Assembly (NCBI GenBank): GCA_017472255.1
Contig: JAFUQU010000038.1
Coordinates: 1-64,000, forward strand
Origin: Clostridia bacterium
Lineage (GTDB): Bacteria > Bacillota > Clostridia > Oscillospirales > CAG-272
Length of the DNA stretch: 64,000 nucleotides
Reading direction: 5' to 3'
Shown here: positions 25,095 through 34,337 of the stretch, one piece after another
How the letters are laid out: every line of letters starts with the position of its first letter
Position numbering within the stretch: position 1 is the stretch's first letter
Position numbers and translations under genes: made by a program
Notes under the pieces: model-generated
The model's database searches: none
Told to the model about the DNA's origin: nothing
What the model saw: the letters and a program-made list of their open reading frames with translations, nothing else

Positions 25095-26549
25095 ATGACA
25101 TCGAAAAAGTGGCTTGTCATGTTTATTTCGACGCTGTCGCTGGTGCTCCTGCTCTACGGCGGCTTCAATATCGCGGTGGATCCCTTCGGCGTTTTCGGCG
25201 ACCCCATCCTTGACTGGTATTCCTACAACGAGACGCTGAATCCCCGGGCGGCGAAGATTGCTTACATCGACGCAAACCGGGATGAATATGATTCCTTTGT
25301 CCTCGGTTCCTCCTCCGCCGCGTCCTATGACCCGGCGAAGCTGAATAAATACACCGGCGGACGCTGGTATAATCTGTTCGTCTACGGCTGCGACGCCGCC
25401 GATTATCTTGCCTATACCAAATATCTGCTGGCAAGCGGCGAGGTGAAGCAGATTCTGCTCAACCTCGGGTTAAACGAGGCGAACTACTACGATACCCCCA
25501 GCGAATCCATTGCCGACCGGGAGCATTACCTCGTGACCGGGGACAATCCGCTGACCTATTCTCTCGACCACGCCTATGCCAGCCTGAGCTACAGCTTCGA
25601 AAAGCTGTCCTCCCGCGCTACCGACACCGAGCTTCCCCAGGTGTTCGATGTGTTCAACCCGGACACCGGCTGCTACGACAAGCGGGTGCGGGATATTGAG
25701 CCGATCGGCGATATGGAGTATTACCTGTCCCGTCACAGCGGCGATTTCCCGGAGGTGGGAAGCGGCAATACACTGCCCCATGCGTCCGACTGCGCGTCGG
25801 CGGTGGCGGAAATTGTGCGGCTCTGCGAGGAATCAGGCGTGGAACTGACGGTAGTATTCTCCCCCGCTTATATCTCCCAATGGAACGCAAGCACCGTCGA
25901 AGCAATATCCAGCTTCAAGCGCCAGATCGGCGAAATCACGGATTTCTGGGATTTCAGCCTGACGCCATTGTCCTATGACAGCCGCTATTTCTACGACGAC
26001 ACCCACTTCCGCAACGGGCTGGGCGACATGGTGCTGGCGCGCATCTGGGGCGGCGATATCTGGCTGCCTGACGGCTTTGGCAGCCTTGTGAGCGCAGATA
26101 CGCTGGATGGTTTTCTCGACGGTCTGTCCGATGTTCGACAGCTGGAGGAGGGCGAGTACGCGATCACCGTACCGATTCTGCTTTATGACGCCGCCGTTCC
26201 CGAAGCCCATCGCAAAGCGCTTACTGACGCCGAGTATAACGTTGTATCCGCCGCCGACCTCATCGCTTACGTGGAACGGGGCACATCCCTGCCCGAGCGT
26301 GCAGTCTGCCTGTTGTCCTCTGCCAGCGACTGCTACATCTATCCCGACGGTTCGGAAGCCTCCGATGAAACCGAAGCCATTCTGCGTGCCGACGGCGTTG
26401 CGCTGACCGTTCTGCGCGGCGATCCGGGCTACAGGAACACGCTGGTCAAGGGTCTGCCGCAAACTCTGCGGCGGCTGGGATCGATCCTCGTTGACGCCGA
26501 TGCAAGTGCTCAGCAGATTGTACAGATCGTGCGCAGCGCTTTTGTTTAA
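25095..26549 (+). CDS. DltD-like SGNH protein fused to a degenerate polysaccharide-deacetylase domain
   Basis: The start at 25095 follows AAGGAGG. The 484-residue protein has one N-terminal anchor (about 7-29) and an outer SGNH-like hydrolase region with GSSSAASYDP (Ser near 72), NLGLNEANYY and the Asp/His block YDDTHFRNG (about 299-306). From about residue 355 the pattern changes to that of NodB deacetylases: VPILLYD, then YNVVSAADLIAYVERGTSLPE. The place of the catalytic TFDDG, however, reads LLSSASD. So the tail looks like a dead deacetylase, perhaps used for binding glycan. The N-terminal part probably serves the role of DltD in the alanylation operon. Confidence 0.72.
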   Translation: MTSKKWLVMFISTLSLVLLLYGGFNIAVDPFGVFGDPILDWYSYNETLNPRAAKIAYIDANRDEYDSFVLGSSSAASYDPAKLNKYTGGRWYNLFVYGCDAADYLAYTKYLLASGEVKQILLNLGLNEANYYDTPSESIADREHYLVTGDNPLTYSLDHAYASLSYSFEKLSSRATDTELPQVFDVFNPDTGCYDKRVRDIEPIGDMEYYLSRHSGDFPEVGSGNTLPHASDCASAVAEIVRLCEESGVELTVVFSPAYISQWNASTVEAISSFKRQIGEITDFWDFSLTPLSYDSRYFYDDTHFRNGLGDMVLARIWGGDIWLPDGFGSLVSADTLDGFLDGLSDVRQLEEGEYAITVPILLYDAAVPEAHRKALTDAEYNVVSAADLIAYVERGTSLPERAVCLLSSASDCYIYPDGSEASDETEAILRADGVALTVLRGDPGYRNTLVKGLPQTLRRLGSILVDADASAQQIVQIVRSAFV

Positions 26550-26557
26550 TAATTCAC

Positions 26558-26600
26558 ATCCGCATTCCGATATCAATATGTCGGAATGCGGACGTTTTTT
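26558..26600 (+). terminator. Terminator of the dlt-like operon
   Basis: Stem ATCCGCATTCCGA paired with TCGGAATGCGGA(C), loop TATCAATATG, followed by seven T. Confidence 0.9.
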
Positions 26601-26652
26601 TACCCTGTAAATTATGAGACTTCATGAAAAACAAAAAGCAATCGCATTATGC

Positions 26653-26681
26653 TTGATTTTTTCATATTATTATGATAGAAT
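26653..26681 (+). promoter_or_regulatory. Promoter of the DUF1538-PII operon
   Basis: TTGATT (26653-26658) and TAGAAT (26676-26681), spaced by 17 bases. Confidence 0.65.
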
Positions 26682-26721
26682 AAAAATAATACTTTAACAG
26701 ATTCATTTGGGAGGTGTATCA

Positions 26722-28251
26722 TTGAAACTGTTCAAAGAAAAAATTTTTGAGTCGGTATCCTCGGTGCTGCCCATCGCGTTCATCGTGCTGCTGCTCAGCA
26801 TTACCATCGCCGTGCTGAATGCGGGCGTACTGGTGCTGTTCCTGTTCGGAACACTGATGCTGATCTTCGGCATGAGTCTGTTCACGCTGGGCGCGGAAAT
26901 GTCCATGCAGCCACTGGGCGAGGGTATCGGCGTGCAGCTGAACAAATCGCGGCATCTGCCGATCGTACTGCTCTGCTGCTTCGTACTTGGCGTGCTTATT
27001 ACCATCGCCGAGCCTGACCTGACGGTGCTGGCACAGCAGATTCCGTCCATTCCGAACATGGTGCTGATTTTGTCGGTGGCCATCGGTGTGGGACTCTTTC
27101 TCATGCTTGCCATGCTCCGCAACCGCAAGGGGATTAAGCTCAATATGCTGCTGCTGATCTTCTACCCCATCGTCTTCATTCTGGCCTTCTTCGCGCCGAA
27201 TGATTTTATCCCCGCCGCCTTCGACTCGGGAGGCGTTACCACCGGTCCGATTACCGTTCCCTTCATCATGGCTCTGGGCGCCGGTATGGCATCCATGCGC
27301 TCCGACAAGCACTCAGGCGAGGACAGCTTCGGTCTGGTCGCTCTGTGCAGCATCGGCCCGATTCTCTCGGTGCTGATTCTAAGCATCTTCTATCACCCCA
27401 CCGCCACGTCTGAAGCCACGGCCATCGCCGATATTCAGACCACCCGCGACGCTATTATGGCCTTTGCTCACGAATTTCCCGCCTACATGGAGGAGGTCGG
27501 CATCGCTCTGCTGCCCATCGCCGCAGTCTTCGCGATATTTCAATTGATCTATCGCCGCTTCCACCGGCATCAGGTTGCGAAAGTCATGATCGGTTTTCTG
27601 TATACATACTTCGGGCTTGTCTTATTCTTAACAGGAGCCAATGTCGGGTTTATGCCGGCCGGTCAACTGATCGGCGCTGAAATTGCCGGCAGCGATTATA
27701 AGTATGTACTGATCCCCGTCGGTATGCTCATCGGCTACTTCGTGGTCGCCGCCGAGCCTGCCGTCCACGTGCTGAAAAAGCAGGTTGAGGAAATCTCCAA
27801 CGGCTCCATTACTCAGCGCTCTATCGGCGTTGCCCTCTCCATCGGCGTTGCCGTATCGGTGGGCATCTCCATGCTGCGTGTGCTGGCCGGCATTCCGATC
27901 ATGTTCTTCCTCATTCCCGGCTACGCAATCTCGCTGATCATCAGCTTTTATGTGCCGCCGCTTTATACCGGCGTCGCCTTCGACTCGGGCGGCGTCGCCA
28001 GCGGTCCCATGACCACCACCTTCATCCTGCCCTTTGCCATGGGCGCCTGTGTGGCCTGCGGAGGCGATGTCCTCACCGATGCATTCGGTATCGTGGCCAT
28101 GGTTGCCATGACGCCTCTGATCACCATCCAGATCATCGGTCTGGTGTCCGAGCTGCGCCGCAAGCGCATCCGCCGCGAGGCAACCGCACGAATCGATCAG
28201 ATCGACGACTGCATCATTTACTACGACCGGGAGGAAGAAGAAAATGCTTAA
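26722..28251 (+). CDS. DUF1538 polytopic membrane protein
   Basis: The TTG start at 26722 is chosen because GGGAGGTG lies just before it; the frame has no suitable ATG near. The 509-residue protein has about twelve to fourteen membrane segments in two homologous halves, each with the DUF1538 blocks: TLGAEMSMQPLGEGIG then ITIAEPDLTVLA in the first half, and the AEPAVHVL equivalent in the second. The motif AFDSGGV(T/A)(T/S)GP occurs in each half, near residues 165 and 420. A transporter role is likely. The next gene encodes a double PII-like protein, overlapping by 8 bases, suggesting that a PII-type sensor gates it. Confidence 0.88.
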   Translation: MKLFKEKIFESVSSVLPIAFIVLLLSITIAVLNAGVLVLFLFGTLMLIFGMSLFTLGAEMSMQPLGEGIGVQLNKSRHLPIVLLCCFVLGVLITIAEPDLTVLAQQIPSIPNMVLILSVAIGVGLFLMLAMLRNRKGIKLNMLLLIFYPIVFILAFFAPNDFIPAAFDSGGVTTGPITVPFIMALGAGMASMRSDKHSGEDSFGLVALCSIGPILSVLILSIFYHPTATSEATAIADIQTTRDAIMAFAHEFPAYMEEVGIALLPIAAVFAIFQLIYRRFHRHQVAKVMIGFLYTYFGLVLFLTGANVGFMPAGQLIGAEIAGSDYKYVLIPVGMLIGYFVVAAEPAVHVLKKQVEEISNGSITQRSIGVALSIGVAVSVGISMLRVLAGIPIMFFLIPGYAISLIISFYVPPLYTGVAFDSGGVASGPMTTTFILPFAMGACVACGGDVLTDAFGIVAMVAMTPLITIQIIGLVSELRRKRIRREATARIDQIDDCIIYYDREEEENA

Positions 28252-28966
28252 TCGAAATGCCTCTGATAAGGAACACGTCATTACCAGCCCGGCCAAACCC
28301 GAGCCTACCATGCTCTTCTTCACCATCACCGAGCGCGGCGACGGCAAGAATATCATTGATCTGCTGAAAAAGCATCACATTGATGTACACTGCCGTCTCG
28401 TCGGTCAAGGCACCGCTTCGTCGGACATGATGGATATTCTGGGTCTTGGCACCCGGGACAAGGACATCGTAATCAGCTTCGGCTCAAAAAACGCCGCTGA
28501 ACAGCTGGCATACAGCCTGAGCAGCAACATTATCCAATTAAGCCGCGGCAAGGGAATCCTGCTGATCTTCTCCCTTTCCGCCATTAACAACATCATTGCC
28601 GCAGTCGTTGCCCACCAAAGCATCGAGTCGTCGGCACAGGGAGGAAAGAGCAGCGTGAAAAACGAACACAAGCACAGCCTGATTCTGATCACCGTCAATC
28701 GCGGCTACACCGAGGAGGTTATGCAGACCGCCCGCAAAGCCGGCGCCACCGGCGGAACGGTTATCCGCGCCCGTCTGGCCGACACCGACAAGCTGGAAAT
28801 GGCCAGCGGCATCAACCTGGAGGAGGAGCGCGAAATCGTCGCCATCCTGGTGTCCGACCACATCCGCGACGCCGTGATGGAGGACGTGAACAAAGCCTTC
28901 GGCATTCGCACCGAGGCACAGGCCATCCTCTGTTCGGTGGCCGTTGACAAGGCGTTCAAAATCTGA
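28244..28966 (+). CDS. Tandem PII-like regulatory protein
   Basis: The 240-residue protein appears to be two ferredoxin-like PII domains in one chain: about residues 20-115 (MLFFTITERGDGKNIIDLLKK) and 142-238 (SLILITVNRGYTEEVMQTARKAGATGGTVIRAR). PII proteins sense nucleotides or metabolites and switch transporters or enzymes. The GGT-type turn after the second domain's first helix resembles the B-loop region of the family. Overlap with the DUF1538 gene implies joint action at the membrane. There is no amtB or glnA in the window, so this is not the classical nitrogen GlnK. Confidence 0.8.
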   Translation: MLNRNASDKEHVITSPAKPEPTMLFFTITERGDGKNIIDLLKKHHIDVHCRLVGQGTASSDMMDILGLGTRDKDIVISFGSKNAAEQLAYSLSSNIIQLSRGKGILLIFSLSAINNIIAAVVAHQSIESSAQGGKSSVKNEHKHSLILITVNRGYTEEVMQTARKAGATGGTVIRARLADTDKLEMASGINLEEEREIVAILVSDHIRDAVMEDVNKAFGIRTEAQAILCSVAVDKAFKI

Positions 28967-28978
28967 CACACAACCAAG

Positions 28979-29013
28979 CGGGGAGCTGCTGCACGAAGGT
29001 GCAGCAGCTCCCT
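28979..29013. terminator. Bidirectional terminator between the PII-like gene and sbcC
   Basis: Perfect stem GGGAGCTGCTGCAC/GTGCAGCAGCTCCC with GAAG loop, followed by TTATTTTAT; convergent genes flank it. Confidence 0.88.
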
Positions 29014-29017
29014 TATT

Positions 29018-31777
29018 TTATACGATTTTCGCCTGACTGCCGCCCATGCGATCCTTCGTCACCACGATCTGACGGTCGATGCGGTCTTTCAGCTCGGCAA
29101 CATGAGAGATGATGCCCACCAGCCGATTGCCCTCGGTCAGGCTGATCAGCGCCCGCAGTGCCTGTCCAAGCGTCTCCTCGTCCAGCGAACCAAAGCCCTC
29201 ATCCACGAACATACAATCTAGCCGGATTCCGCCCGCCGACGCCTGAATCTCGTCGGACAGTCCCAGCGCCAGCGACAGAGACGCCATGAACGCTTCGCCG
29301 CCGGACAGGGTTTTCACACTCCGCTCGGTACCGTTGTAGTGGTCGATCACGTCCAGCTCCAGACCGCTCTGGCTGCGGCGGTTATCCGCGCCGATTCTTC
29401 GCTTCAGGTCATACTGCCCGCCCGACATCACCATCAGCCGCAGGTTTGCCCGGTCGATGATGCGATCGAAAACGGTCATCTGCACATAGGTTTCCAGCAT
29501 GATTTTCTCATTGCTCAGCCGACCGCCCGCCGTATCGGACAGCCCCTTGACCATGGCATATTCCCGCTCGGTGCGCTCATACTGCGCTGCCTGCCCCCGA
29601 ATACCGTCAAGGCAGGTCTCATTTCCGTGGATGCGCGCGGTAAGGTGCGTCAGCCGCTCCTCCAGCTTTAATCTGGCGGCGGTCAGCGAAGCCCGCGACG
29701 CCGTCAGTCCGGCTATATCCACCTCCGGCGCGTCGGCAAGCTGCGCTTCCAGCGACTGCGCCTGTCCGCGCAGGGCGGACAGTTCGCCCATACACCGAAC
29801 CAGCTTGTCCTGCGCCGCCTGAACCGCCGTCTGAATCTGCTGGCGCTGTGCGGTCAGCCTGTCGATTTCCCGGCGTGCGGCGGCAATATCCGGGAACTCC
29901 AGCGCCCCAGCCAGCCGTTCGATGGTTTCATTCAGGCTGTCAATGCTGCTTGCACGCGCCGCAATCTCCCGTTCCAGCGCCGCCAACTCCTCACCGGCGG
30001 CCTCATTCTGACGCTCCAGCGCAGGAATGTCCCGATCAAGCTGTACTTTTCGGGCGGCGCGCTGTTCCTCGACCCGCAGCTTCTTCTCCAATTCAAAGGA
30101 CTGCGCGCTGACCATCGCCAGTTCCGCCTTCACACGCGGACGGGCGTCCGCGATTTTTATTTCGCCCAGCAGATCGGACAGACGCTTTTCCAGCTCCTTT
30201 GTCTGGGTCAGCGCACGTCCTTTCAGTTCGCTTGCCGTCACGTTTCGCTCATTGGCAATCGCCTGTGCCGAATCGCTCTGACGCCGTGCTTCCTCCAATG
30301 CGGCTTCGGTAGGCGCGCCCTCGGATTTGGAAGCCGGACAGGGATGCACTGCCGAACCGCAGACCGGACAGGGCTGACCGTCCATCAGCTCCGATGCCAG
30401 AATACCCGCCTGCTCGGCTAAAAAGGAGCGATACATCCCGTTATATCGATTCTGGCAGATCGTCATATGGTTGATGGCGGCAATCAGCGATTCCTTTTCC
30501 CGCTTATACTGCCCCACCAGCTTCTCCAGCCTGTCGATTTCCTCGGACAGCACGGACAGACGCTCGCCCCGTTCCGTCAGGCGGTCGCGCTCCTGACGAA
30601 GCCGCTCCCGCTGCTCGCCCGCCTCGGAAAGGCTGCGCTGCTCCTCTTTCATGCTGTTCAGCGTTTTCAAATTCTTCGCCCGACTGCGTTCACTTTGCTC
30701 CTGACGGCGTGTATCCGCCGTCTGGCGCTCCACCGCTTCCCGCCGTCTGCGGCGGACGGTTTCCAGCTCATCGTACTGCGACAGCTTGCCCTGAAGTGCG
30801 GCAATCCGCTCCCCCAGACGCTCAATCTCCGGCTGACGCTGCTTCATCACGCTGTCGGCTGTCTGAGCGGCTTCGCATTCGGCGGTTTTGCGCGTGACGG
30901 CTTCCTTCACCGACGCCAGCGAACGGCGGGCTTTTTCCACCTCACCAGCTTTGCCAAGCTGTTCGCTGACACCCTTCATCTCCTCATCCAGCACACGCAG
31001 TTCGGCGGTGCAGTCTGCGGCGGCGGTACGATCTTCGGCTAAAATCTGCTCGGTCAGCGCAAGGACTTCGCCAAGCGGAAGGGCGCGATTCTTTGCTTTT
31101 TCCAGCGCTTCCGCCTGCTCCGCGCCGTCCGCGCAGCGAAGACCGCTGATAAACTGCTGGATGCTGTTCTCCAGCAGCGTACAGCTCTTGTTCAGCGCCG
31201 ACGCACGCTCCCGCAGCTCATCCTGTAATCGATTGTATCGCCCGGTATCGAACAGGCGGCGGAAGATTGCCATCCGCTCGGTGGTATCGGCGAAAAGCAG
31301 CTTCATGAAGTCGCCCTGCGCGATCATGGCAATCCGCGAAAACTGTTCCCTGTCCACGCCGACAATCTCCACGATGGCGTCGTTGACTTCCTTGATGCGG
31401 GTGACAGCTCGACCGTCCGGACAAATTAGCTCGGCCTCCGCCTTCTGAAGGGTCGTTCCGCCGCCGCGCAATGCCGGACGCTCATACTCGGGACTTCGCT
31501 TCACCCGATAAACCTTGCCCGCATAGGCAAAGGTCAGCTCCACCTCGGTGGGCGTGGATGGGTCGGCGTACTTGGAACGCAGCATGGACGGCTCCCGGTT
31601 GTCGCCGCTGGCCGAACCATAGAGAGCGAACGTGATGGCGTCGAAGATGGTGGTCTTGCCTGCGCCCGTATCACCGGTGATCAGATACAGCCCACGGTCG
31701 CCCAGCTTCTCCAAATCAAGGGTGGTGCTGCCCGCATAGGGACCGAAGGCGGTCATGGTCAATTGCAGCGGTCTCAT
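29018..31777 (-). CDS. sbcC: Exonuclease SbcC (Rad50-like ATPase)
   Basis: The 919-residue SMC-like protein has Walker A GDTGAGKTT near residue 35, two long coiled coils, a zinc-hook CPVC near residue 470 in the middle, and the C-terminal ABC signature TLSGGEAFMASLSLAL with Walker B CMFVDEGFG. With SbcD it forms the Mre11-Rad50-type nuclease that cuts DNA hairpins and processes double-strand ends. Its start overlaps sbcD by 4 bases, the usual order sbcD-sbcC. Confidence 0.95.
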   Translation of the reverse strand: MRPLQLTMTAFGPYAGSTTLDLEKLGDRGLYLITGDTGAGKTTIFDAITFALYGSASGDNREPSMLRSKYADPSTPTEVELTFAYAGKVYRVKRSPEYERPALRGGGTTLQKAEAELICPDGRAVTRIKEVNDAIVEIVGVDREQFSRIAMIAQGDFMKLLFADTTERMAIFRRLFDTGRYNRLQDELRERASALNKSCTLLENSIQQFISGLRCADGAEQAEALEKAKNRALPLGEVLALTEQILAEDRTAAADCTAELRVLDEEMKGVSEQLGKAGEVEKARRSLASVKEAVTRKTAECEAAQTADSVMKQRQPEIERLGERIAALQGKLSQYDELETVRRRRREAVERQTADTRRQEQSERSRAKNLKTLNSMKEEQRSLSEAGEQRERLRQERDRLTERGERLSVLSEEIDRLEKLVGQYKREKESLIAAINHMTICQNRYNGMYRSFLAEQAGILASELMDGQPCPVCGSAVHPCPASKSEGAPTEAALEEARRQSDSAQAIANERNVTASELKGRALTQTKELEKRLSDLLGEIKIADARPRVKAELAMVSAQSFELEKKLRVEEQRAARKVQLDRDIPALERQNEAAGEELAALEREIAARASSIDSLNETIERLAGALEFPDIAAARREIDRLTAQRQQIQTAVQAAQDKLVRCMGELSALRGQAQSLEAQLADAPEVDIAGLTASRASLTAARLKLEERLTHLTARIHGNETCLDGIRGQAAQYERTEREYAMVKGLSDTAGGRLSNEKIMLETYVQMTVFDRIIDRANLRLMVMSGGQYDLKRRIGADNRRSQSGLELDVIDHYNGTERSVKTLSGGEAFMASLSLALGLSDEIQASAGGIRLDCMFVDEGFGSLDEETLGQALRALISLTEGNRLVGIISHVAELKDRIDRQIVVTKDRMGGSQAKIV

Positions 31778-32907
31778 TGCTCATCCTCCCAAATCTTTTC
31801 AATCAGCGTCCGCACATAATCGTGCTGTTCATCCGACAGGGGCTGTCCGTTCATCTGGCGATAGAAATCGCCGAAAAGGGTCAGCAGATCCGCCGGGCGC
31901 TCGGGCGTATCGGTACGCACACCGGATGAACGGGTACGCAGGTTGTCATAATCCAGCTTCATCAGATTCGGGTAGATCACACGCAGCTTGCCCATGGCAT
32001 TGGGGACATCCTCCTCATCGGTGAGGGTAATGTGCAGATAATCATCGACCGCCGTCCCCGCGTAGTTTTCCCGGGCGGTCAGCTCCATATAGCTGCCCCG
32101 AAGCTCCCGCATATCGTGCAGCGGCTTCAGCGGAATCGTGCGGATGGTGATATTCCCTTTCTCAAGCAGTTCGACCACCGTCAGCGATTTCTCGTGGGAT
32201 GCTTCCGAGAAGGAATATTTCAGCGGCGTCCCGCAATAGCGCACCACATCACGCCCCACCGACTGCGCGCCGTGAATATGCCCCAGCGCCGTGTAATCGA
32301 AAGCGTCGAACAGCGATACGTCTACAGCATCGCTGCCGCCCACCGATATCTCCTCCGAATCGCATCGCGACGCGCCGGTGACAAACTGATGGGTGACAAG
32401 GATATTGCGCTCGTCCGGGTTGAGCTTCGCCTGTTCAAGAGCCGCCGCCAGCGCGTCGTTGTACGAGGCGATTTCAGCGTCGGGCAGCGCCTGACGGACG
32501 TGTACCGGTTTGATGAAGGGCAGCATCCAGACTTTCACGCCGCCATACGCATCCTGAAGCGTCACCGGCTCCATATGACCGTTCCAAACCGGCGACAGAT
32601 GGACGCCGCTGCCGTCAATCAGCCGCGACGCGAAGGCAATCCGCTCGGGCGAGTCATGGTTGCCGCTGATGGCGAAAACCTGTAAGCGGCGCTCAGCCAG
32701 CTTACAGAGAAAATCGTCAAACAGCCCCACCGCCTCGGCGGACGGCACGGCTTTATCGTATATATCTCCCGCGATCAGCAGGGCATCCGGGCGCTCCTCA
32801 TCGATGAGCCTAAGGATTTCGCCCAGAATATGCCGCTGATCGTCCAGCATGGAAAATTCATTGACCCGCTTGCCCAAATGCAGGTCGGACAGATGGATAA
32901 ACTTCAT
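31774..32907 (-). CDS. sbcD: Exonuclease SbcD (Mre11-like nuclease)
   Basis: The 377-residue metallophosphoesterase has the ordered metal motifs SDLHLGK (near residue 7), IAGDIYDKAVPS, SGNHDSPER, LVTHQF and LGHIHGAQ. It binds two Mn ions and is the nuclease subunit of SbcCD. The start has GGAATCC-type weak ribosome site; the ATG opens the conserved MKFIHLSDLH, so the start is firm. Confidence 0.95.
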   Translation of the reverse strand: MKFIHLSDLHLGKRVNEFSMLDDQRHILGEILRLIDEERPDALLIAGDIYDKAVPSAEAVGLFDDFLCKLAERRLQVFAISGNHDSPERIAFASRLIDGSGVHLSPVWNGHMEPVTLQDAYGGVKVWMLPFIKPVHVRQALPDAEIASYNDALAAALEQAKLNPDERNILVTHQFVTGASRCDSEEISVGGSDAVDVSLFDAFDYTALGHIHGAQSVGRDVVRYCGTPLKYSFSEASHEKSLTVVELLEKGNITIRTIPLKPLHDMRELRGSYMELTARENYAGTAVDDYLHITLTDEEDVPNAMGKLRVIYPNLMKLDYDNLRTRSSGVRTDTPERPADLLTLFGDFYRQMNGQPLSDEQHDYVRTLIEKIWEDEQ

Positions 32908-33056
32908 GGGATTCCTCCGTTTCTACCTATTATTATACAATGAAACGCCCCTTTTGTCAACGCCGATTCCTTAATGAAATCTTAATCATCCGGCTGCTTT
33001 TTTCTTAAATTGGGATGTGCTATAATAGAATCAGTAAAACAAAGGAGCGCAATCCC

Positions 33057-34316
33057 ATGGAAATCCTGCAAAACCTCAGCCTGATTCTTGCTTTGCTGTT
33101 CGCTGCCTGCTGCGGCTATCAGCTGATTTACGTCCTCTTACCCTTTCTTATCCGACGATGTCCACAGCGGCGCGCGGAGCCGCACAGCTTCGCCGTCCTG
33201 ATCTGCGCCCGCAACGAGGAAGCGGTCATCGGTGAACTGATCGACAGCCTGCATGGTCAAACCTACGACCAACGGCTGCTGCAAATCTTCGTCATGGCGG
33301 ATAATTGCACCGACGGCACAGCGCCCGCCGCCCGAGCAGCCGGTGCGGCCGTCTACGAACGCTTCGACCGCGTCCATGTGGGCAAGGGCTATGCGCTGGA
33401 AGCGCTGCTCGAACGGATTGCCGCCGATTACTCGAACGGCTTCGACGGCTATTTCGTCTTCGACGCGGACAATCTCCTCGCCCCCGATTACATCGAACGG
33501 ATGAACGAGGTCTTCTCCGGGGGACATGAGATCGTCACCGGCTACCGCAGCTCTAAAAACTTCGGCGGCAGCTGGGTATCCGCCGGACACTCGCTGTGGT
33601 TTCTGCGGGAATCCGCCTTCCTGAACCATCCCCGCTCGCTGATCGGCAGCTCCTGCGCGATATCGGGAACCGGCTTCCTGTTCAGCCGACGGGTGCTGGA
33701 CGAACAGGGCGGCTGGCCGTTTCACCTGCTGACCGAGGATTTGCAGTTCACCGCTCACCATGTTTTAAGCGGCCGCCGCGTCGGTTACGCCCCCGACGCC
33801 ATCCTCTACGATGAACAGCCGACCACGCTGACCCAGTCCATGCGGCAGCGAATCCGATGGGCGCGGGGCAGCTTGCAGGTAATCAGGCGATACGGACGCA
33901 GACTGGCACTGGGCGCGGCGGGAGGGAGCTTCTCCTGTTTCGATATGCTGATGGCCGCGTTCCCGGCGGTGGTGTTCAATCTGGCAAGCATTCTATGCAA
34001 TGCGGCGCTGACCGTTGCCGGGCTTTTTGAAGGCTTGGGAATCCGGGCGTTTGTTCCGGCTTTGACATCCCTCGGCATGATGACCGGCGGATTCTTCCTG
34101 ATGGGCGCGGTCACGATGTTATCCGAATGGAAGCGGATCGACCTTCCCGCAGCAAAAAAGCTGCTGTATATGCTGACCTTCCCGCTGTTCATGCTGACCT
34201 ACGTCCCGGTTTCGCTGGTGTCGCTGCTTCCCTGCCGGATAGAGTGGAAACCCATTATCCACCACAGCGTGAGAAACTGCAATCCCCCTTGCGCAAAACG
34301 GCAAAATGCGTTATAA
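33057..34316 (+). CDS. Membrane glycosyltransferase family 2
   Basis: The start at 33057 follows AAAGGAG. The 419-residue protein has one N-terminal membrane segment, a GT-A domain with the nucleotide-sugar region LICARNEEAVIGELIDSL, the DxD-type FDADN, the acceptor motif EDLQF and QRIRWARG (QxxRW), and three or four C-terminal membrane segments. This is the layout of processive synthases such as hyaluronan or cellulose synthase and of related lipid glycosyltransferases. An extended -10 (TGCTATAAT, 33018-33026) drives it. The response regulator follows 21 bases later, so they may share a transcript. Confidence 0.87.
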   Translation: MEILQNLSLILALLFAACCGYQLIYVLLPFLIRRCPQRRAEPHSFAVLICARNEEAVIGELIDSLHGQTYDQRLLQIFVMADNCTDGTAPAARAAGAAVYERFDRVHVGKGYALEALLERIAADYSNGFDGYFVFDADNLLAPDYIERMNEVFSGGHEIVTGYRSSKNFGGSWVSAGHSLWFLRESAFLNHPRSLIGSSCAISGTGFLFSRRVLDEQGGWPFHLLTEDLQFTAHHVLSGRRVGYAPDAILYDEQPTTLTQSMRQRIRWARGSLQVIRRYGRRLALGAAGGSFSCFDMLMAAFPAVVFNLASILCNAALTVAGLFEGLGIRAFVPALTSLGMMTGGFFLMGAVTMLSEWKRIDLPAAKKLLYMLTFPLFMLTYVPVSLVSLLPCRIEWKPIIHHSVRNCNPPCAKRQNAL

Positions 34317-34337
34317 TATTCTACGAGGTGAAATCCA

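Noticed and set aside
28244..28966. Classical nitrogen regulator GlnK
   Set aside because: It is twice the length, fused in tandem, and paired with a DUF1538 protein rather than an ammonium transporter.
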